Origin: Sipunculus nudus
Lineage: Eukaryota; Annelida; Sipuncula; Golfingiida; Sipunculidae
Direction of reading: 5' to 3'
NCBI GenBank assembly: GCA_026874595.1
Contig: CM049313.1
Location: 37,478,659 to 37,542,658 of the forward strand
DNA length: 64,000 nucleotides
Part shown: positions 12,280-25,126 of the stretch, piece after piece
Layout of the letters: every line of letters begins with the position of its first letter
Numbering within the stretch: position 1 is the first letter of the stretch
The notes under the pieces: model-generated
Database searches by the model: none
What the model was told of the DNA's origin: nothing
Seen by the model: only the letters and a program-made list of their open reading frames with translations
Position numbers and translations under genes: made by a program

Positions 12280-12590
12280 TCTGTTATCACCAACGACGTC
12301 AGTATCATCCAACTTTACACTTTGCTTTCCTGGTCTCTCGGGCATATTCATTCTTGTAGCTTTTCTCGGCTCCCTGGGGAGCATAAAACCCAAGCAGCCA
12401 TATCAGGCGCTATATAGAAGGTTATTCGTCCTACATTTAGAAACCGCCCATGACAAGTACCCATCAATCCTGGGTTGAGACAGCGCACCCTTGCGGTGAA
12501 GATTTTAGCTAGGAATTGATTTTAGCGCAGACAGCGGTCATAACGGGCCGCGATCACAAGTCTAGCGCGCTATCCATTCCGCTGCCACAT
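12280..12590 (-). mobile_element. tRNA-derived SINE, copy 1
   Basis: The head lies at the high-coordinate end. On the minus strand a tRNA-like region (about 12590-12510) precedes a body containing, on the plus strand, TTCTCGG(C/T)TCCCTGGGGAGC and GAAGGTTATTCGT(C/T)CTAC. The body matches the copy at 28520-28850 closely. No polymerase is encoded, as expected of a SINE that borrows LINE machinery. Confidence 0.7.
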
Positions 12591-14551
12591 AAGAAGATTT
12601 AAATGTCAATAAAGACAGGCCATACTGTGACTTCAACCTAGATCAACACTGGAATCTATGTCGGGTTATATATTTAGTTCTCAATAAACGATAAATCTAT
12701 TCCTGATCCGTGGGCATGAATCAATTCCTAATAGTCCTGAATTCCGCGTGTCGCTCAACATATTATATCGAGCCTCATTAATTGCCTGTTTGAGTATATC
12801 ATGATAGGATTATCCTGATAAACCATTTTTATCAGAAAACTTCAAAACGAGCATTTTATCAGAGCTTTTATAACTAGTATCATATGCCAGAAGTCAGAGG
12901 CCCAGTGAACCCCATGACACGCACCCATAAGAAGTCAATTGCAGTGAACCCCATGATTTTTTTGGATTATGTCTCACAACATGAACGAGATGGGCCTAAT
13001 AAGAAAAGAATAAACCAACTTAACATTAAATAACTGATATAACTGTATGGTTTATTGTAGCTCAGGAGTACTGGGTCTTAACAAACCCGTATATTTTATT
13101 AAAATAACGTTACCTTAACAAACTTGTGAAGTAATAAAAGAACCTGCCTGTATACCATGAAAGAATCGGGAGAGGTAGATTGAAAGGAAGACAGCGGAAT
13201 GTAACAGCCGTAAACAACTTGAAGGAATCCTGATGCACGGGCCAGCATGTCCAAATAAACTCTCGCCTTGTATTTCACTTTAAGTATTCAGTGTCCGCCG
13301 ATTCCTTTTCCCAGGGAATCTACTTCTGCTGTAAGGGACGGGATCACAGGCCACAACAAATGTACAGCCAGAACACCATCCTTTACGTGGCTTCGTTTTC
13401 GAATCGAAAATGGAACGGTTGCTGTTCTGTCTACAGTCTACCTTTACAATAATTAATTTCATTACAATTATTAATTTCATTGCCTGTCATACATTACGTG
13501 AAAATGGGAATTAAACAAGGATAATGGAAATGACGAACAGAAATTATGTGTGTCCATATAACATTAGTAAACGTACAAATTCTTGTAAAGTGTTGAGTTC
13601 TTTTTTTTTTGCCTTAAATGCCCTGCAACAATCGGTGACGCCACCATTGACGTCCGGTGAAGAATTGTTACTGAAGTTACTATTATATGACGTATTTCAC
13701 ATGAAAATCGTATAGAATACTTTTCATGGAGGATATATCGTTTTGTTGTACGAGGGGGAAGCCTGGAGAATAAAAAACAGCGTTTTTCTTAATCCTAATA
13801 TATATTTATGAAGCACTAATGCTTTTTACTTTTTTATTTAGGTAAGACCTCCATATACATTTTTAATAACATTTACCTTGGGTTCTTCTTGCGTGTCGTG
13901 TGTATAACATATACTTCCATTCTGAAGCGACAGAGCCACAAATTTTACATATTTTTTTATGTGTTTTTGTGAGCAAGCGTGTGTTTAATTTATATCCATG
14001 AAATGTATCCTTATTCATAATAGTGGCGCTTATACGTTTACATACATAAGTGACATGGTCAATAAATAATATTTTTCTTCAAGTTATATTGTGGTGAGGA
14101 TATATGGTTTCCCAGAGTATGATTTTTGTCCGAGCTTCGATATGTTATTGGTAACTGGAGACAGACCAGCGGGATTTTGATATTCCTTTCCTTAGACTGA
14201 TGTAAGATATATGAACTTCCCTAGAAGCCCAGCATGACCTTATGACCCCTAGTGATGGGCGCCCCGAGTGTATGACTTCCTGATACTCAGCTCCAAGCAC
14301 TCCGCGTGTTTGACCTCATTCGAAGACGGAGACCTACTAGACGATTCACAGAGAGTGGGCCTGTGAAATGCCTGCATTTACAAAATGGGACTGACAGATG
14401 GAAAACGAAAGTCATAAGAATCCTTTGTTTTTTGACTTCACACAAAAATAATTCCACACCAAACCAAGGTGGTAGCTACAGAATCCTCAGTCTTAATTTA
14501 CCTCTGTCAATATTACACAGGGCTCTACACCAAGGTTACACAGGGCCAAGA
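12591..14551. other. Unassigned AT-rich DNA
   Basis: Only short open frames without motifs are present. A short imperfect direct repeat (ATTAATTTCATT, twice) lies near 13451-13480. No gene recognised. Confidence 0.5.
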
Positions 14552-14765
14552 ATCGGACCAACGAAAATGGGGGTCGCGGATTTTAAACTTTGAGTTTGAT
14601 ACACAGTGCGATACCATGCTCTCATTAGTCTGATTACAAACGTTTGCTCTGCGCGAGCTCTAGCGGCGAGTCCAGGAGAATCCTGTTATACAAAGCAGCG
14701 GTTAAAACGAAGAAGCTCTAGAACGACTGTAGTGTATACCAATTGCGTGAGGAGTGTATTCATTC
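14552..14765 (+). repeat. Dispersed repeat R3, copy 2, abutting the satellite
   Basis: It has an 83-bp head (14552-14634) starting ATCGGACCAACGAAAA and ending CTCATTAGTCTGAT, the same length and inverted-end layout as 4151-4233. A second matching segment ends near 14760. The 47-bp satellite starts about 25 bp later. Confidence 0.55.
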
Positions 14766-14787
14766 TGTCGCTCTGTTTTTCAGTTAA

Positions 14788-17700
14788 CTACAGAACAGGA
14801 CGAATCAAAAGAAACAATCAAAGTCTGTCCATACAAACAGAACATGACGAATCACAACAAACAATCAAAGTCTGTCCATACAAACAAAACAGGACGAATC
14901 AAACCAAACAATCAAAGTCTGTCCATACAAACAGAACATAACGAATCACAACAAAGAATCAAAAGCTGTCCTTACAAACAGAACAGGACAATTCACAACA
15001 AAAAATCAATGGCTGTCCATTTAAACAGAACATAACGAATCACAACAAACAATCAAAGGCTGTCCATAAAAACAGAACAGGACGAATCACAACAAACAAT
15101 CAACGGCTGTCCAAACAAACAGAACAGGATGAATCAAAACAAACAATCAAAGGCTGTCCATACAAACAGAACAGGAAGAATCAAAGCAAAAACAATCAAA
15201 GGCTGTCCATACAAACAGAACAGGATGAATCCATTCAAACAGAACATAACGAATCACAACAAAAAATCAAAGGCTGTCCGTACAAACAGAACAGGATAAA
15301 TTCACAACAAACAATCAAAGGCTTTCCATTCAAACAGAACATGACGAATCAAAACAAACAATCAAAGGCTGTCCGTACAAACAGAACAGGACGAATCACA
15401 ACAAACAATCAACGGCTGTCCAAACAAACAGAACAGGATGAATCAAAACAAACAAACAAAGGCTGTCCATACAAACAGAACAGGAAGAATCAAAACAAAC
15501 AATCAAAGGCTGTCCATACAAACAGAACAGGATGAATCCATTCAAACAGAACATAACGAATCACAACAAACAATCAAAGGCTGTCCGTACAAACAGAACA
15601 GGATAAATTCACAACAAACAATCAAAGGCTTTCCATTCGAACAGAACATGACGAATCAAAACAAACAATCAAAGGCTGTCCGTAGAAACAGAACAGGATA
15701 AATTCACAACAAACAATCAAAGGCTTTCCATTCAAACAGAACAGGACAAATCACAACAAACAATCAAAGGCTGTCCATACAAACAGAACAGGACGAATCA
15801 AAAGAAACAATCAAAGTCTGTCCATACAAACAGAACATGACGAACCACAACAAACAATCAAAGTCTGTCCATACAAACAAAACAGGACGAATCAAACTTA
15901 ACAATCAAAGTCTGTCCATACAAACAGAACATAACGAATCACAACAAACAATCAAAAGCTGTCCTTACAAACAGAACAGGACAATTCACAACAAAAAATC
16001 AATGGCTGTCCATTTAAACAGAACATAACGAATAACAACAAACAATCAAAGGCTGTCCATAAAAACAGAACAGGACGAATCACAACAAACAATCAACGGC
16101 TGTCCAAACAAACAGAACAGGATGAATAAAAAAAAAAACAATCAAAGGCTGTCCATACAAACAGAACAGGAAGAATCAAAACAAACAATCAAAGGCTGTC
16201 CATACAAACAGAACAGGATGAATCCATTCAAACAGAACATAACAAATCACAACAAACAATCAAAGGCTGTCCGTACAAACAGAACAGGATAAATTCACAA
16301 CAAACAATCAAAGGCTTTCCATACAAACAGAACAGGACGAATCACAACAAACAATCAAAGGCTGTCCATACAAACAGAACAGGACGAATCACAACAAACA
16401 ATCAAAGGCTGTCCATACAAACAGAACAGGTCGAATCACAAGAAACAATCAAAGGCTGTCCATTCAAACAGAACAGGACGAATCACAAGAAACAATCAAA
16501 GGCTGTCCATACAAACAGAACAGGACGAATCACAAGAAACAATCAAAGGCTGTCCATACAAGCAGAACAGGACTAATCACAACAAACAATCAAAGGCTGT
16601 CCGTACAAACAGAACAGGACGAATCACAAGAAACAATCAGAGGCTGTCCAAACAAACAGAACAGGACGAATCACAGGAAACAATCAAAGGCTGTCCATAC
16701 AAACAGAACAGGACGAATCACAAGAAACACTCAAAGGCTGTCCATACAAACAGAACAGGACGAATCACAACAAACAATCAAAGGCTGTCCATACAAACAG
16801 AACAGGACGAATCACAACAAACAATCAAAGGCTGTCCATACAAACAGAACAGGACGAATCACAAGAAACAATCAAAGGCTGTCCATACAAACAGAACAGG
16901 TCGAATCACAACAAACAATTAAAGGCTATCCATTCAAACAGAACATGACGAATCACAACAAAGAACCAAAGTCTGTCCATACAAATAGAACATGACGAAT
17001 CACAACAAACAATCAAAGGCTGTCCACACAAAAAGAAGAGGACAAATCACAACAAACAATCAAAGGCTGTCCATACAAACAGAACAGGACGAATCACAAC
17101 AAACAATCAAAGGCTGACCATACAAACAGAACAGGACGAATCACAAGAAACATTCAAAGGCTGTCCATACAAACAGAACAGGACGAATCACAACAAACAA
17201 TCAAAGGCTGTCAATACAAACAGAACAGGACGAATCACAAGAAACAATCAAAGTCTGTCCATACAAACAGAACAGGACGAATCACAACAAACAATCAAAG
17301 GCTGTCAATACAAACAGAACAGGACGAATCACAAGAAACAATCAAAGTCTGTCCATACAAACAGAACAGGACGAATCACAACAAACAATCAAAGGCTGTC
17401 CATACAAACAGAACAATTCGAATCACAACAAACAATTAAAGGCTATCCATTCAAACAGAACATGACGAATCAGAACAAACAATCAAAGTCTGTCCATACA
17501 AACAGAACATGACGAATCACAACAAACAATCAAAGGCTGTCCATACAAACAGAACAGGACAAATCACAACAAACAATCAAAGGCTGTCCATACAAACAGA
17601 ACAGGACGAATCACAAGAAACACTCAAAGGCTGTCCATACAAACAGAACAGGACGAATCACAACAAACAATCAAAGGCTGTCCATACAAACAGAACAGGA

Positions 17701-19084
17701 CGAATCACAACAAACAATCAAAGGCTGTCCATACAAACAGAACAGGACGAATCACAAGAAACAATCAAAGGCTGTCCATACAAACAGAACAGGTCGAATC
17801 ACAACAAACAATTAAAGGCTATCCATTCAAACAGAACATGACGAATCACAACAAAGAACCAAAGTCTGTCCATACAAATAGAACATGACGAATCACAACA
17901 AACAATCAAAGGCTGTCCACACAAAAAGAAGAGGACAAATCACAACAAACAATCAAAGGCTGTCCATACAAACAGAACAGGACGAATCACAACAAACAAT
18001 CAAAGGCTGTCCATACAAACAGAACAGGACGAATCACAAGAAACAATCAAAGGCTGTCCATACAAACAGAACAGGACGAATCACAACAAACAATCAAAGG
18101 CTGTCAATACAAACAGAACAGGACGAATCACAAGAAACAATCAAAGTCTGTCCATACAAACAGAACAGGACGAATCACAACAAACAATCAAAGGCTGTCC
18201 ATACAAACAGAACAATTCGAATCACAACAAACAATTAAAGGCTATCCATTCAAACAGAACATGACGAATCAGAACAAACAATCAAAGTCTGTCCATACAA
18301 ACAGAACATGACGAATCACAACAAACAATCAAAGGCTGTCCATACAAACAGAACAGGACAAATCATAACAAACAATCAAAGGCTGTCCATACAAACAGAA
18401 CAGGACGAATCACAACAAACAATCAAAGGCTGTCTATATAAACATGACAGGACGAATCACAAAAAACAATCAAAGGCTGTCTATATAAACATGACAGGAA
18501 GAATCACAACAAACAATCAAAGGCTGTCTATATAAACATGACAGGACGAATCACAACAAACAATCAAAGGCTGTCCATACAAACAGAACAGGACGAATCA
18601 CAACAAACAAGTAAAGGCTGTCCTTACAAACAGAACAGGTCGAATCACAACAAACAATTAAAGGCTATCCATTCAAACAGAACATGACTAATCACAACAA
18701 ACAATCAAAGTCTGTCCATACAAACAGAACATGACGAATCACAACAAACAATCAAAGGCTGTCCATACAAACAGAACAGGACGAATCACAACAAACAAAC
18801 AAAGGCTGTCTATATAAACATGACAGGACGAATCACAACAAACAATCAAAGGCTGTCTATATAAACATGACAGGACGAATCACAACAAACAATCAAAGGC
18901 TGTCTATATAAACATGACAGGACGAATCACAACAAACAATCAAAGGCTGTCTATATAAACATGACAGGACGAATCACAACAAACAATCAAAGGCTGTCTA
19001 TATAAACATGACAGGACGAATCACAACAAACAATCAAAGGCTGTCCATACAAACAGAACAGGTCGAATCACAACAAACAATCAA
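14788..19084 (+). repeat. 47-bp minisatellite array, about 91 units
   Basis: The consensus unit reads ACAGAACAGGACGAATCACA followed by ACAAACAATCAAAGGCTGTC and CATACAA, 47 bp in all. One unit has 23 A, 12 C, 7 G and 5 T, a strong strand asymmetry. Because 47 is not a multiple of three and the consensus has no forward stop, all three plus frames are open; three units encode a 47-residue period containing CPYKQNRTNHNKQSK, VHTNRTGRITTNNQR and SIQTEQDESQQTIKG. Open frames of 60-117 codons recur but are broken by variants such as ATGACG and single-base changes. Landmark variants recur at 893 bp (19 units) and 799 bp (17 units), giving higher-order repeats. A satellite, not a proven gene. Confidence 0.95.
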
Positions 19085-19494
19085 TGACGCGTGATGCTGG
19101 CCTTCAGTATCACCTACTTCTTATCTTCACCAAGTAAATATTAAAATATGTCTTACCATCAAAATATACAGTACGTCCAGGATATATATCATTATTAACT
19201 TTGACTCAGATACGGAGTAGTAATACAGGTTAATCATTTCACAAAGTTACTTATAATAGTTTATAAAATATTTGCAACATTTAAATTTATCCTTTCGACT
19301 TATACATGGGGACACTGCCTTACCAGGTGGCTTCTTTTTCTTTTTCTGCTTATTTTTTTGCTTATTACTTTTATAATTTTATAATTATAATAATAATTAT
19401 TATTATTATTATTATTTTTTAATTATTTTTATAATTATATCATTATAATTATCATATAACAGACCAAGAATTTTGTCATGGAACATGAATATTG

Positions 19495-19525
<31 letters not shown>

Positions 19526-21191
19526 CTCTGTCTCTGTCTGTCTCCCTCTCTCTTATGCTTTTAACAAATCTGCTCTGCAAGCTTGTAATGTATGTTTTGA
19601 AATCCGGATAAAGTACTTAAAGGTGTTCATTCACCTACCTTTTGAAAAATAATTTATGTGAATTCTAGCTTTCTCTGTGTATTTATTAATTATATTAGGG
19701 TAATTCTGGTTATAGGTATTCTGGTTATGTATTGAGCGTACAGCCTTGCTGGCGAACGGGAAAAACGTGTAACTATAAGGTGGTAATTGGCAAATATGCG
19801 GAGGTAGAAAGGTCACTTGTTGCAAAACGTCATTTGGTTTATCTGACTTCCCGCCCGATCCCTTGTTGAATTTGTTCTGATTATTTTGGCGGGCCCTACA
19901 TATTATAAATACCAGATAATGCGGAGATATCCACATTTTCGGCCTTTAAAAAAAAAATCTCCAAGGCATTACATTTAGTTTTAAAGGTCAGATAGGTGTA
20001 TGGGCCCCTTAGTAGTGGGACGAAGCTCCATGCAGACTGCTTGCGGTTTACAAGCCAGGACATTTTCCACTTTTTTTTTCTTTCTTTCATTCTTTCTTCT
20101 TGTATCATCCTTTCTTAATCTAGACACCACGTGTCCCTTCAACCTATAATCTTTAATCAAGACTTTTATTTATTTTCTCGGATTTTCAGTTGCTCTTTGT
20201 CCGTTTAGCTTAATTTATTTGTGTGTTTCGCAGATGTAATAGACTCAGGGCCTATTTAATATAAAATATTTGATTGATTTTTCCCCTTTTACTCTCGCTT
20301 TTAGGATGGAATAACAGAAGTATTTGATCATTTTACAGGGTCTGGCCGCTAATTTACACCCACTGAGCTCAGTGATATTACATCACCAATATTATCAGGA
20401 AAGCAACACCTCTATTTCCTTAGGTTTCCCAGTACATTATGAAAATGACATTTTCTGATTTTCTTTCAACTGGTAAGGCATTCAACCACCAAAAAGCAAA
20501 CCTTATCAAATCGTCTAATTGATACGCTCTCTGAACAGAAGACGACATATGACATGTCTCTTGAGTGATATCAAATTTCCTTGTTTTTTTTCATGATTTA
20601 ACGATTTTTCTCAACCCCCCCCCCTGACTGAAGGAGAGATTTTCCTTGATTCCTTGGATAAATAGAAACCCTGTGATGGTATTGTTGACATTTTATTATC
20701 TCTTCCATGCATTTTTTTGCCATTTAATTATAATGGTCTTGGAATATTTATTCTTTGTATATTTGTACCATGTAGTTTTGTTTGTAATATTAAAAAAATA
20801 AATATTAAGAGAATCTTTTAAGAATCCATTATTTTCCCGAATATGTCTACAGTTCTCTGATCTTTCACCTGCTTTCTTTCATCATTTGTTTTTTTTATTT
20901 ATTGAAGAAATTGTTGTTGTATTTTTAAGTTAGTGCAATACTTTCACGTGCTTAGGAACCCTCTGTTTAAGGTATTTTTTATATGATAACGCCAGAAAAG
21001 AAAAACTAAGAGAAAGATGGACAAAATTAAAGGTATATAAAATGCAACCAGTGGGGTGTCAGGATACAATTTTTCTTAAAATGTCCGAGATTTGAAAAAA
21101 AAGACGATCCACAATAAATGTCGAATGAGCAATTTCATTTTTTTGACAAATTAAAATCAAGTAGGAAGGACTTCGTTAATGTCGATGAGCA
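19085..21191. other. Non-coding DNA with CT and AT tracts
   Basis: (TAA/ATT)-rich tract near 19375-19450 and (CT)n at about 19495-19521; a poly-C tract near 20616. Short open frames on the minus strand (19631-20108) have no recognisable content. Confidence 0.6.
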
Positions 21192-21266
21192 GTATATATT
21201 ATATATTATATATTATATATTATATATTATATATTATATATTATATATTATATTATATTATATTAT
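21192..21266. repeat. 7-bp then 5-bp AT tandem repeat
   Basis: The unit TATATAT repeats with period 7 and then shortens to period 5 (ATTAT) toward the right end, followed by unique sequence. Confidence 0.9.
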
Positions 21267-21359
21267 ATGGCCCATACCCGTGTACTTGAAATTAACTTTC
21301 CAAATGTACATGGTTTTAGATTTTATTCATATAGGTGAAATGAAAAAAAAACATATAAT

Positions 21360-21363
<4 letters not shown>

Positions 21364-21424
<61 letters not shown>
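21364..21424. repeat. (AT)n microsatellite
   Basis: About 30 uninterrupted AT dinucleotides. About 55 bp to the right the sequence AATTTCTGGATCCGCCAGTG (about 21479-21498) resembles an outward-facing hAT-like MITE end. Confidence 0.95.
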
Positions 21425-21428
<4 letters not shown>

Positions 21429-21631
21429 TTAATACTAAACAACCGCTAACCCGGTATAATAGCGCCGCCTGTTCTCGAATTTCTGGATCCGCCAGTGCAC
21501 TATTTATGTGTTCGTTCGCCACAGGTTTGTTAGCATCACGTATGTGTACTCTTCAAAGCAGTTAAATGTTAAAGTCTTTTTTGATCACGCAAGCCGTCAT
21601 GTCATGATGAGTGGCCGAGTGTACATTTATA

Positions 21632-22020
21632 GGGGCCTATTGTGATATGAAACGTCCATTAACCAGAGATTATCTCTTGAATCTTTTAATAAGAATAGAT
21701 CAGAAAACACCGATCCCAAGGCACACAGGCTGTTCGTTCTGTTTATAACATGTGAGGGGTCAATCACAATAATCAAAACATGTGTAAAAAAGGAATATCT
21801 GTTGGCATGTTTTAGGAACATTTTTTGACATATACAACTCGGGATCTTTATCCTTCTTAACATGTGCAACCAATCATCTTAGATAACGCGTTTTCCTGTT
21901 TGTCCACATTGGCGCATGTTTACGAATAGCCTGTAGATAAACAAACGCATACATCGGCCACAGAAGTATTATACGAATATTTTTATTATGAATGGTCTAC
22001 CGTTTATGAATAAATATGCA
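21632..22020 (+). mobile_element. Dispersed repeat R2, copy b
   Basis: Uninterrupted copy, with GGGGCCTATT at the start, AGAGATTATCTCTTGAA, GTTTATAACATG, TGCAACCAATCATCTTAG and GTTTGTCCACATTGGCGCA, continuing through CATACATCGGCCACAGA and TTTATGAATAAATATG. The last part is shared with copy c but absent before the R1 insertion in copy a. No coding capacity. Confidence 0.65.
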
Positions 22021-22979
22021 GACTAGGCCTGAGGTCACAAACATTCTACAGAACAGGCAGGCGAGTAGCTGACTTTAATACAGGGAGTACTACGGAGTGT
22101 ATATATGGTGTGAGGTATATCATGATTATCTGTTGGTTAAGTATTTCACAATAAAATACAAGGACAACAGTTTTCATAAGAATGATTTATTTCTTCAAAC
22201 CAACAATAAGAATATGCAGTGTTTGTGTTCACAAGCTTGTTATTCATTGACAATTGAAATTATAGATTCCGGATATTACTGATTTCATAACAATTTGTAC
22301 ATTGTTTCTAAATCTTGAACGTTTCTGATACGAAGGTATAAAATAAGGTTTCGAATGTACTATAATACACAGAATCATGAAACAATGGTAACAGTAAGAG
22401 AATACTGGATAATACTCATTTTTTACGCTATAAGAGTTTTCTTTTTATACCTGGTGTAACTATTTGTTTCTGCAACAACAAATTTAAACATGAACAACAA
22501 GAACTTGTATCTATGTTCACAATTTCTGTTTCCTTTCATGGAATGACAAAAATTTGTAAAAATGAGATAATTGGCCCTGAAATAAAACATATTTAACATC
22601 GTGTAATCATAAAAAAAATCTTCAGGATAAAGCTGTTGTTTTCTCATTTCAAATTCTTAACCCACTCACCTTCATACCAACAAATAATAAAAAAATCAAT
22701 TGAATAAACTCAGTGTCCCTTATTCATTTAATAAATATTACGGCGGTGTGTCTTGTGACGTTATATTATCTAATATAAATACGATTTATTTTACACTAAT
22801 GAAAACTACCACAATCACGAACCGGCCGTGATCACATATGTACATCAGGAACAAATAAGCCGAAATCGGAAACATTACCGGGATAGCAACAACAACTAGA
22901 ACGGCGTTGTTGTCGACATCACAAAAACAAACCCGTCTCCCCTATACGGCCTCCATCTCAATACATGAGGGGGAAATAT
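22021..22979. other. Unassigned AT-rich DNA
   Basis: Nothing recognised beyond short unsupported open frames. Confidence 0.5.
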
Positions 22980-23720
22980 GTATTACTTCAAAAGTTACGC
23001 GGTTCACAATAAGAAAAAATAAAAATAAATTTGAGCAGATCTGAAAGAAAAGAATATGGTAAGAACCTCAAATTTTCAAACTTTCCTGAGCACTTGATTT
23101 GAAAAATTGGTTGAAAAAATTGACTTCAAAACGTTTGGGGGTTAACAATAACCTTATATTTCGACTGATTTGAACTTGGAGATAAAGGTGACTTGTTTTC
23201 TAACTCTTCAGAAAACTTTGCTGAAACAGTTTGTGTCTCAAATTAAAAGAAATGTTCAAAAGTAAATTACAAAAAAAAATATATAATAGTTCTGAACAAT
23301 TGACCTGGAATATCAAAGTCAAGCTGACCATTTTCTGGCTCGTCCGAGTTAAACATTGTATAACAAATATGGTGGAAAATTTGTTGAACTTTAAAAGTGT
23401 TGGGGTTCACAACAACCTTGTATTACGCATATGACCTTGAATGTCAAGGCTATGGTCAGCAGTTTTTAATTTGTCGAAGAACTTTAAATTGAGGGAAAAT
23501 AGACAATACTTATCTTACTATCAGTACTTACTTATTTATACTTAATAGGGCATCAAGTCCACAAAATGGTCAAGGTCAACAGTTTTCGAAATCGCCCGAG
23601 AATTTGTTTGCAGCAATTTGTGTATCGAATTTTAGGAGAATTTTACAGTTCTTCTTATGTTTTTTCATCGAATTCACAAAAATTCCTACAGACGACAACG
23701 ACGATAGAAGACGGTACTTA
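22980..23720 (+). repeat. Diverged tandem repeat, unit about 130 bp
   Basis: Related phrases recur at intervals near 130 bp: GGTTCACAATAAG (about 22999), GGGTTAACAATAACCTTATA (about 23140) and GGGTTCACAACAACCTTGTA (about 23403). Phrases such as TGGTCAAGGTCAACAG (about 23564) echo the R1 style of GGTCA-containing text. It is probably an old non-autonomous transposon with internal repeats. Confidence 0.5.
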
Positions 23721-24384
23721 AAACAAAATGTCTCCCCTGAAATCTTGTTCAGCTAATGATCATGCATAGACTATTAATGTCAAGGCCAAATGATAGGGAG
23801 CTTTGTGTCCATTTGTTCATACAAATCCAAACAATATATCAATCAAATGTCAACAGCATTAAAGTAGGATCACGTGATCAGTAACGATGTGCACTTGTGT
23901 GCGTGAAACCAAGAGAAACTCTTACGCTACAAGAGAACTTATCTTATTATAGTGCGCTATGTAAACATAACATGAGATCTTATGGCAATTATGCATTCAA
24001 ACAAAAATAAGCAACGGCGTCACAAATAAAGCAACCATAAGCATTTGTAAATATTACGAATTATATACATAATTAGTAGCGCTAAACAACCAACGGTTCT
24101 AGAGGATTGGAAGGTTTTGTGTGCAACAAACGAGATTTTTCCGTTTTCAAGAGATTCGAACTTTCCATTTTCCTCATTTCTAAAGAGGTCGAGCATGGCG
24201 CGTCTCCACTTATCCCCTCCTCCTTCCTTGTTTGCAACATTAAATAAACTTACATTAGATCAGAATTTGATAACTGAAAGCCAGCGATAAAAATGCATTC
24301 AAGGTTCACTCCTAAGGGGTAGATTGAGTAATAAGGTGTTCATCCTTAAAAACGGATAGCGTAAATAATAAATTAATAAATTAA

Positions 24385-25126
24385 TTACAGAGAGGTGTTG
24401 ACATGCCTGAGGCTTTGTGATGACCTGAGACTCATAAAACGAGTCCGATTTGTAGAGGAATGCGAATACTCGGGAGGGGGAAAAGGGGTAGTTTTACATT
24501 TGTTGAACCGACAGAGAATGTGCAAGAATTTGCGTCGGAAATTTTGACTGAAAATTCCATAGAATATCGGATTAGCAGCAGAGTTAACATAAGCCAATGT
24601 CATGAACAGGGCATGAATTTCCCACTTCATTTTAAACGGTTCCTGTGCGAATGTATTGTATATGATAGGCACTTGCACAGGGAGATAACTCAGTATATAC
24701 ACTACAACACTGGCTATGAGCATTTTAACCACTCCTTTGCGCGCACGAATCGTGTCCGAATCCTCTTCTTTTAATTTCCCGTTCCGATTGACAGTCGACT
24801 TCCGGTGTAGTTTAAATTTATCACTTCCAATGAAAAGCTTCTTGCTGATCACTGAGTACAATGCGACCTGTGTAATTACAGGTATAAAGAAAAACAAAAT
24901 CGACTCCGTGTATTTGAAGGCCATCATTGCTTTCATTGGGTTACCTGGGAATCGTAAATAACAAATCTCGAACGGAAACCGTGGACGTGGCTTTCCGACA
25001 GTGACGTAGAGGACTGTGGGTAGCGCCCCGATCAGAGCCAGAGGCCAGATGGTGCAGATAGCGGCAATGATCCGTCTGCGGCTACAGAGAATGCTTGCGG
25101 TGATGGGGTGAACGATGGCGATATAC
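24385..25126 (-). CDS. Rhodopsin-family peptide-type GPCR, last coding exon (partial)
   Basis: The exon encodes 246 residues and a TAA stop. Its left splice site is AG|G at 25128-25126 after a T-run, so it begins with the last base of an Arg codon and then YIAIVHP: the intron interrupts the DRY motif after TM3, a position known from many class A receptors. Counting that Tyr as 1, TM4 is about 21-41, an ECL2 Cys is at 55, TM5 about 72-94 (Pro and Tyr present), a basic third loop 95-130, TM6 about 131-153, and TM7 ends NSAANPIFY (181-189). An amphipathic helix 8 and Cys residues follow. TM6 has SYLP instead of the usual CWxP. The tail ends TSL, a class I PDZ-ligand pattern. The best resemblance by eye is to orexin, TRH or trissin-type peptide receptors; the ligand is not assignable. 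TM1-3 exons were not found in the window. Confidence 0.9.

Noticed and set aside
14788-19084. CRISPR array
   Set aside because: The 47-bp units are contiguous with no unique spacers, and the context is eukaryotic.
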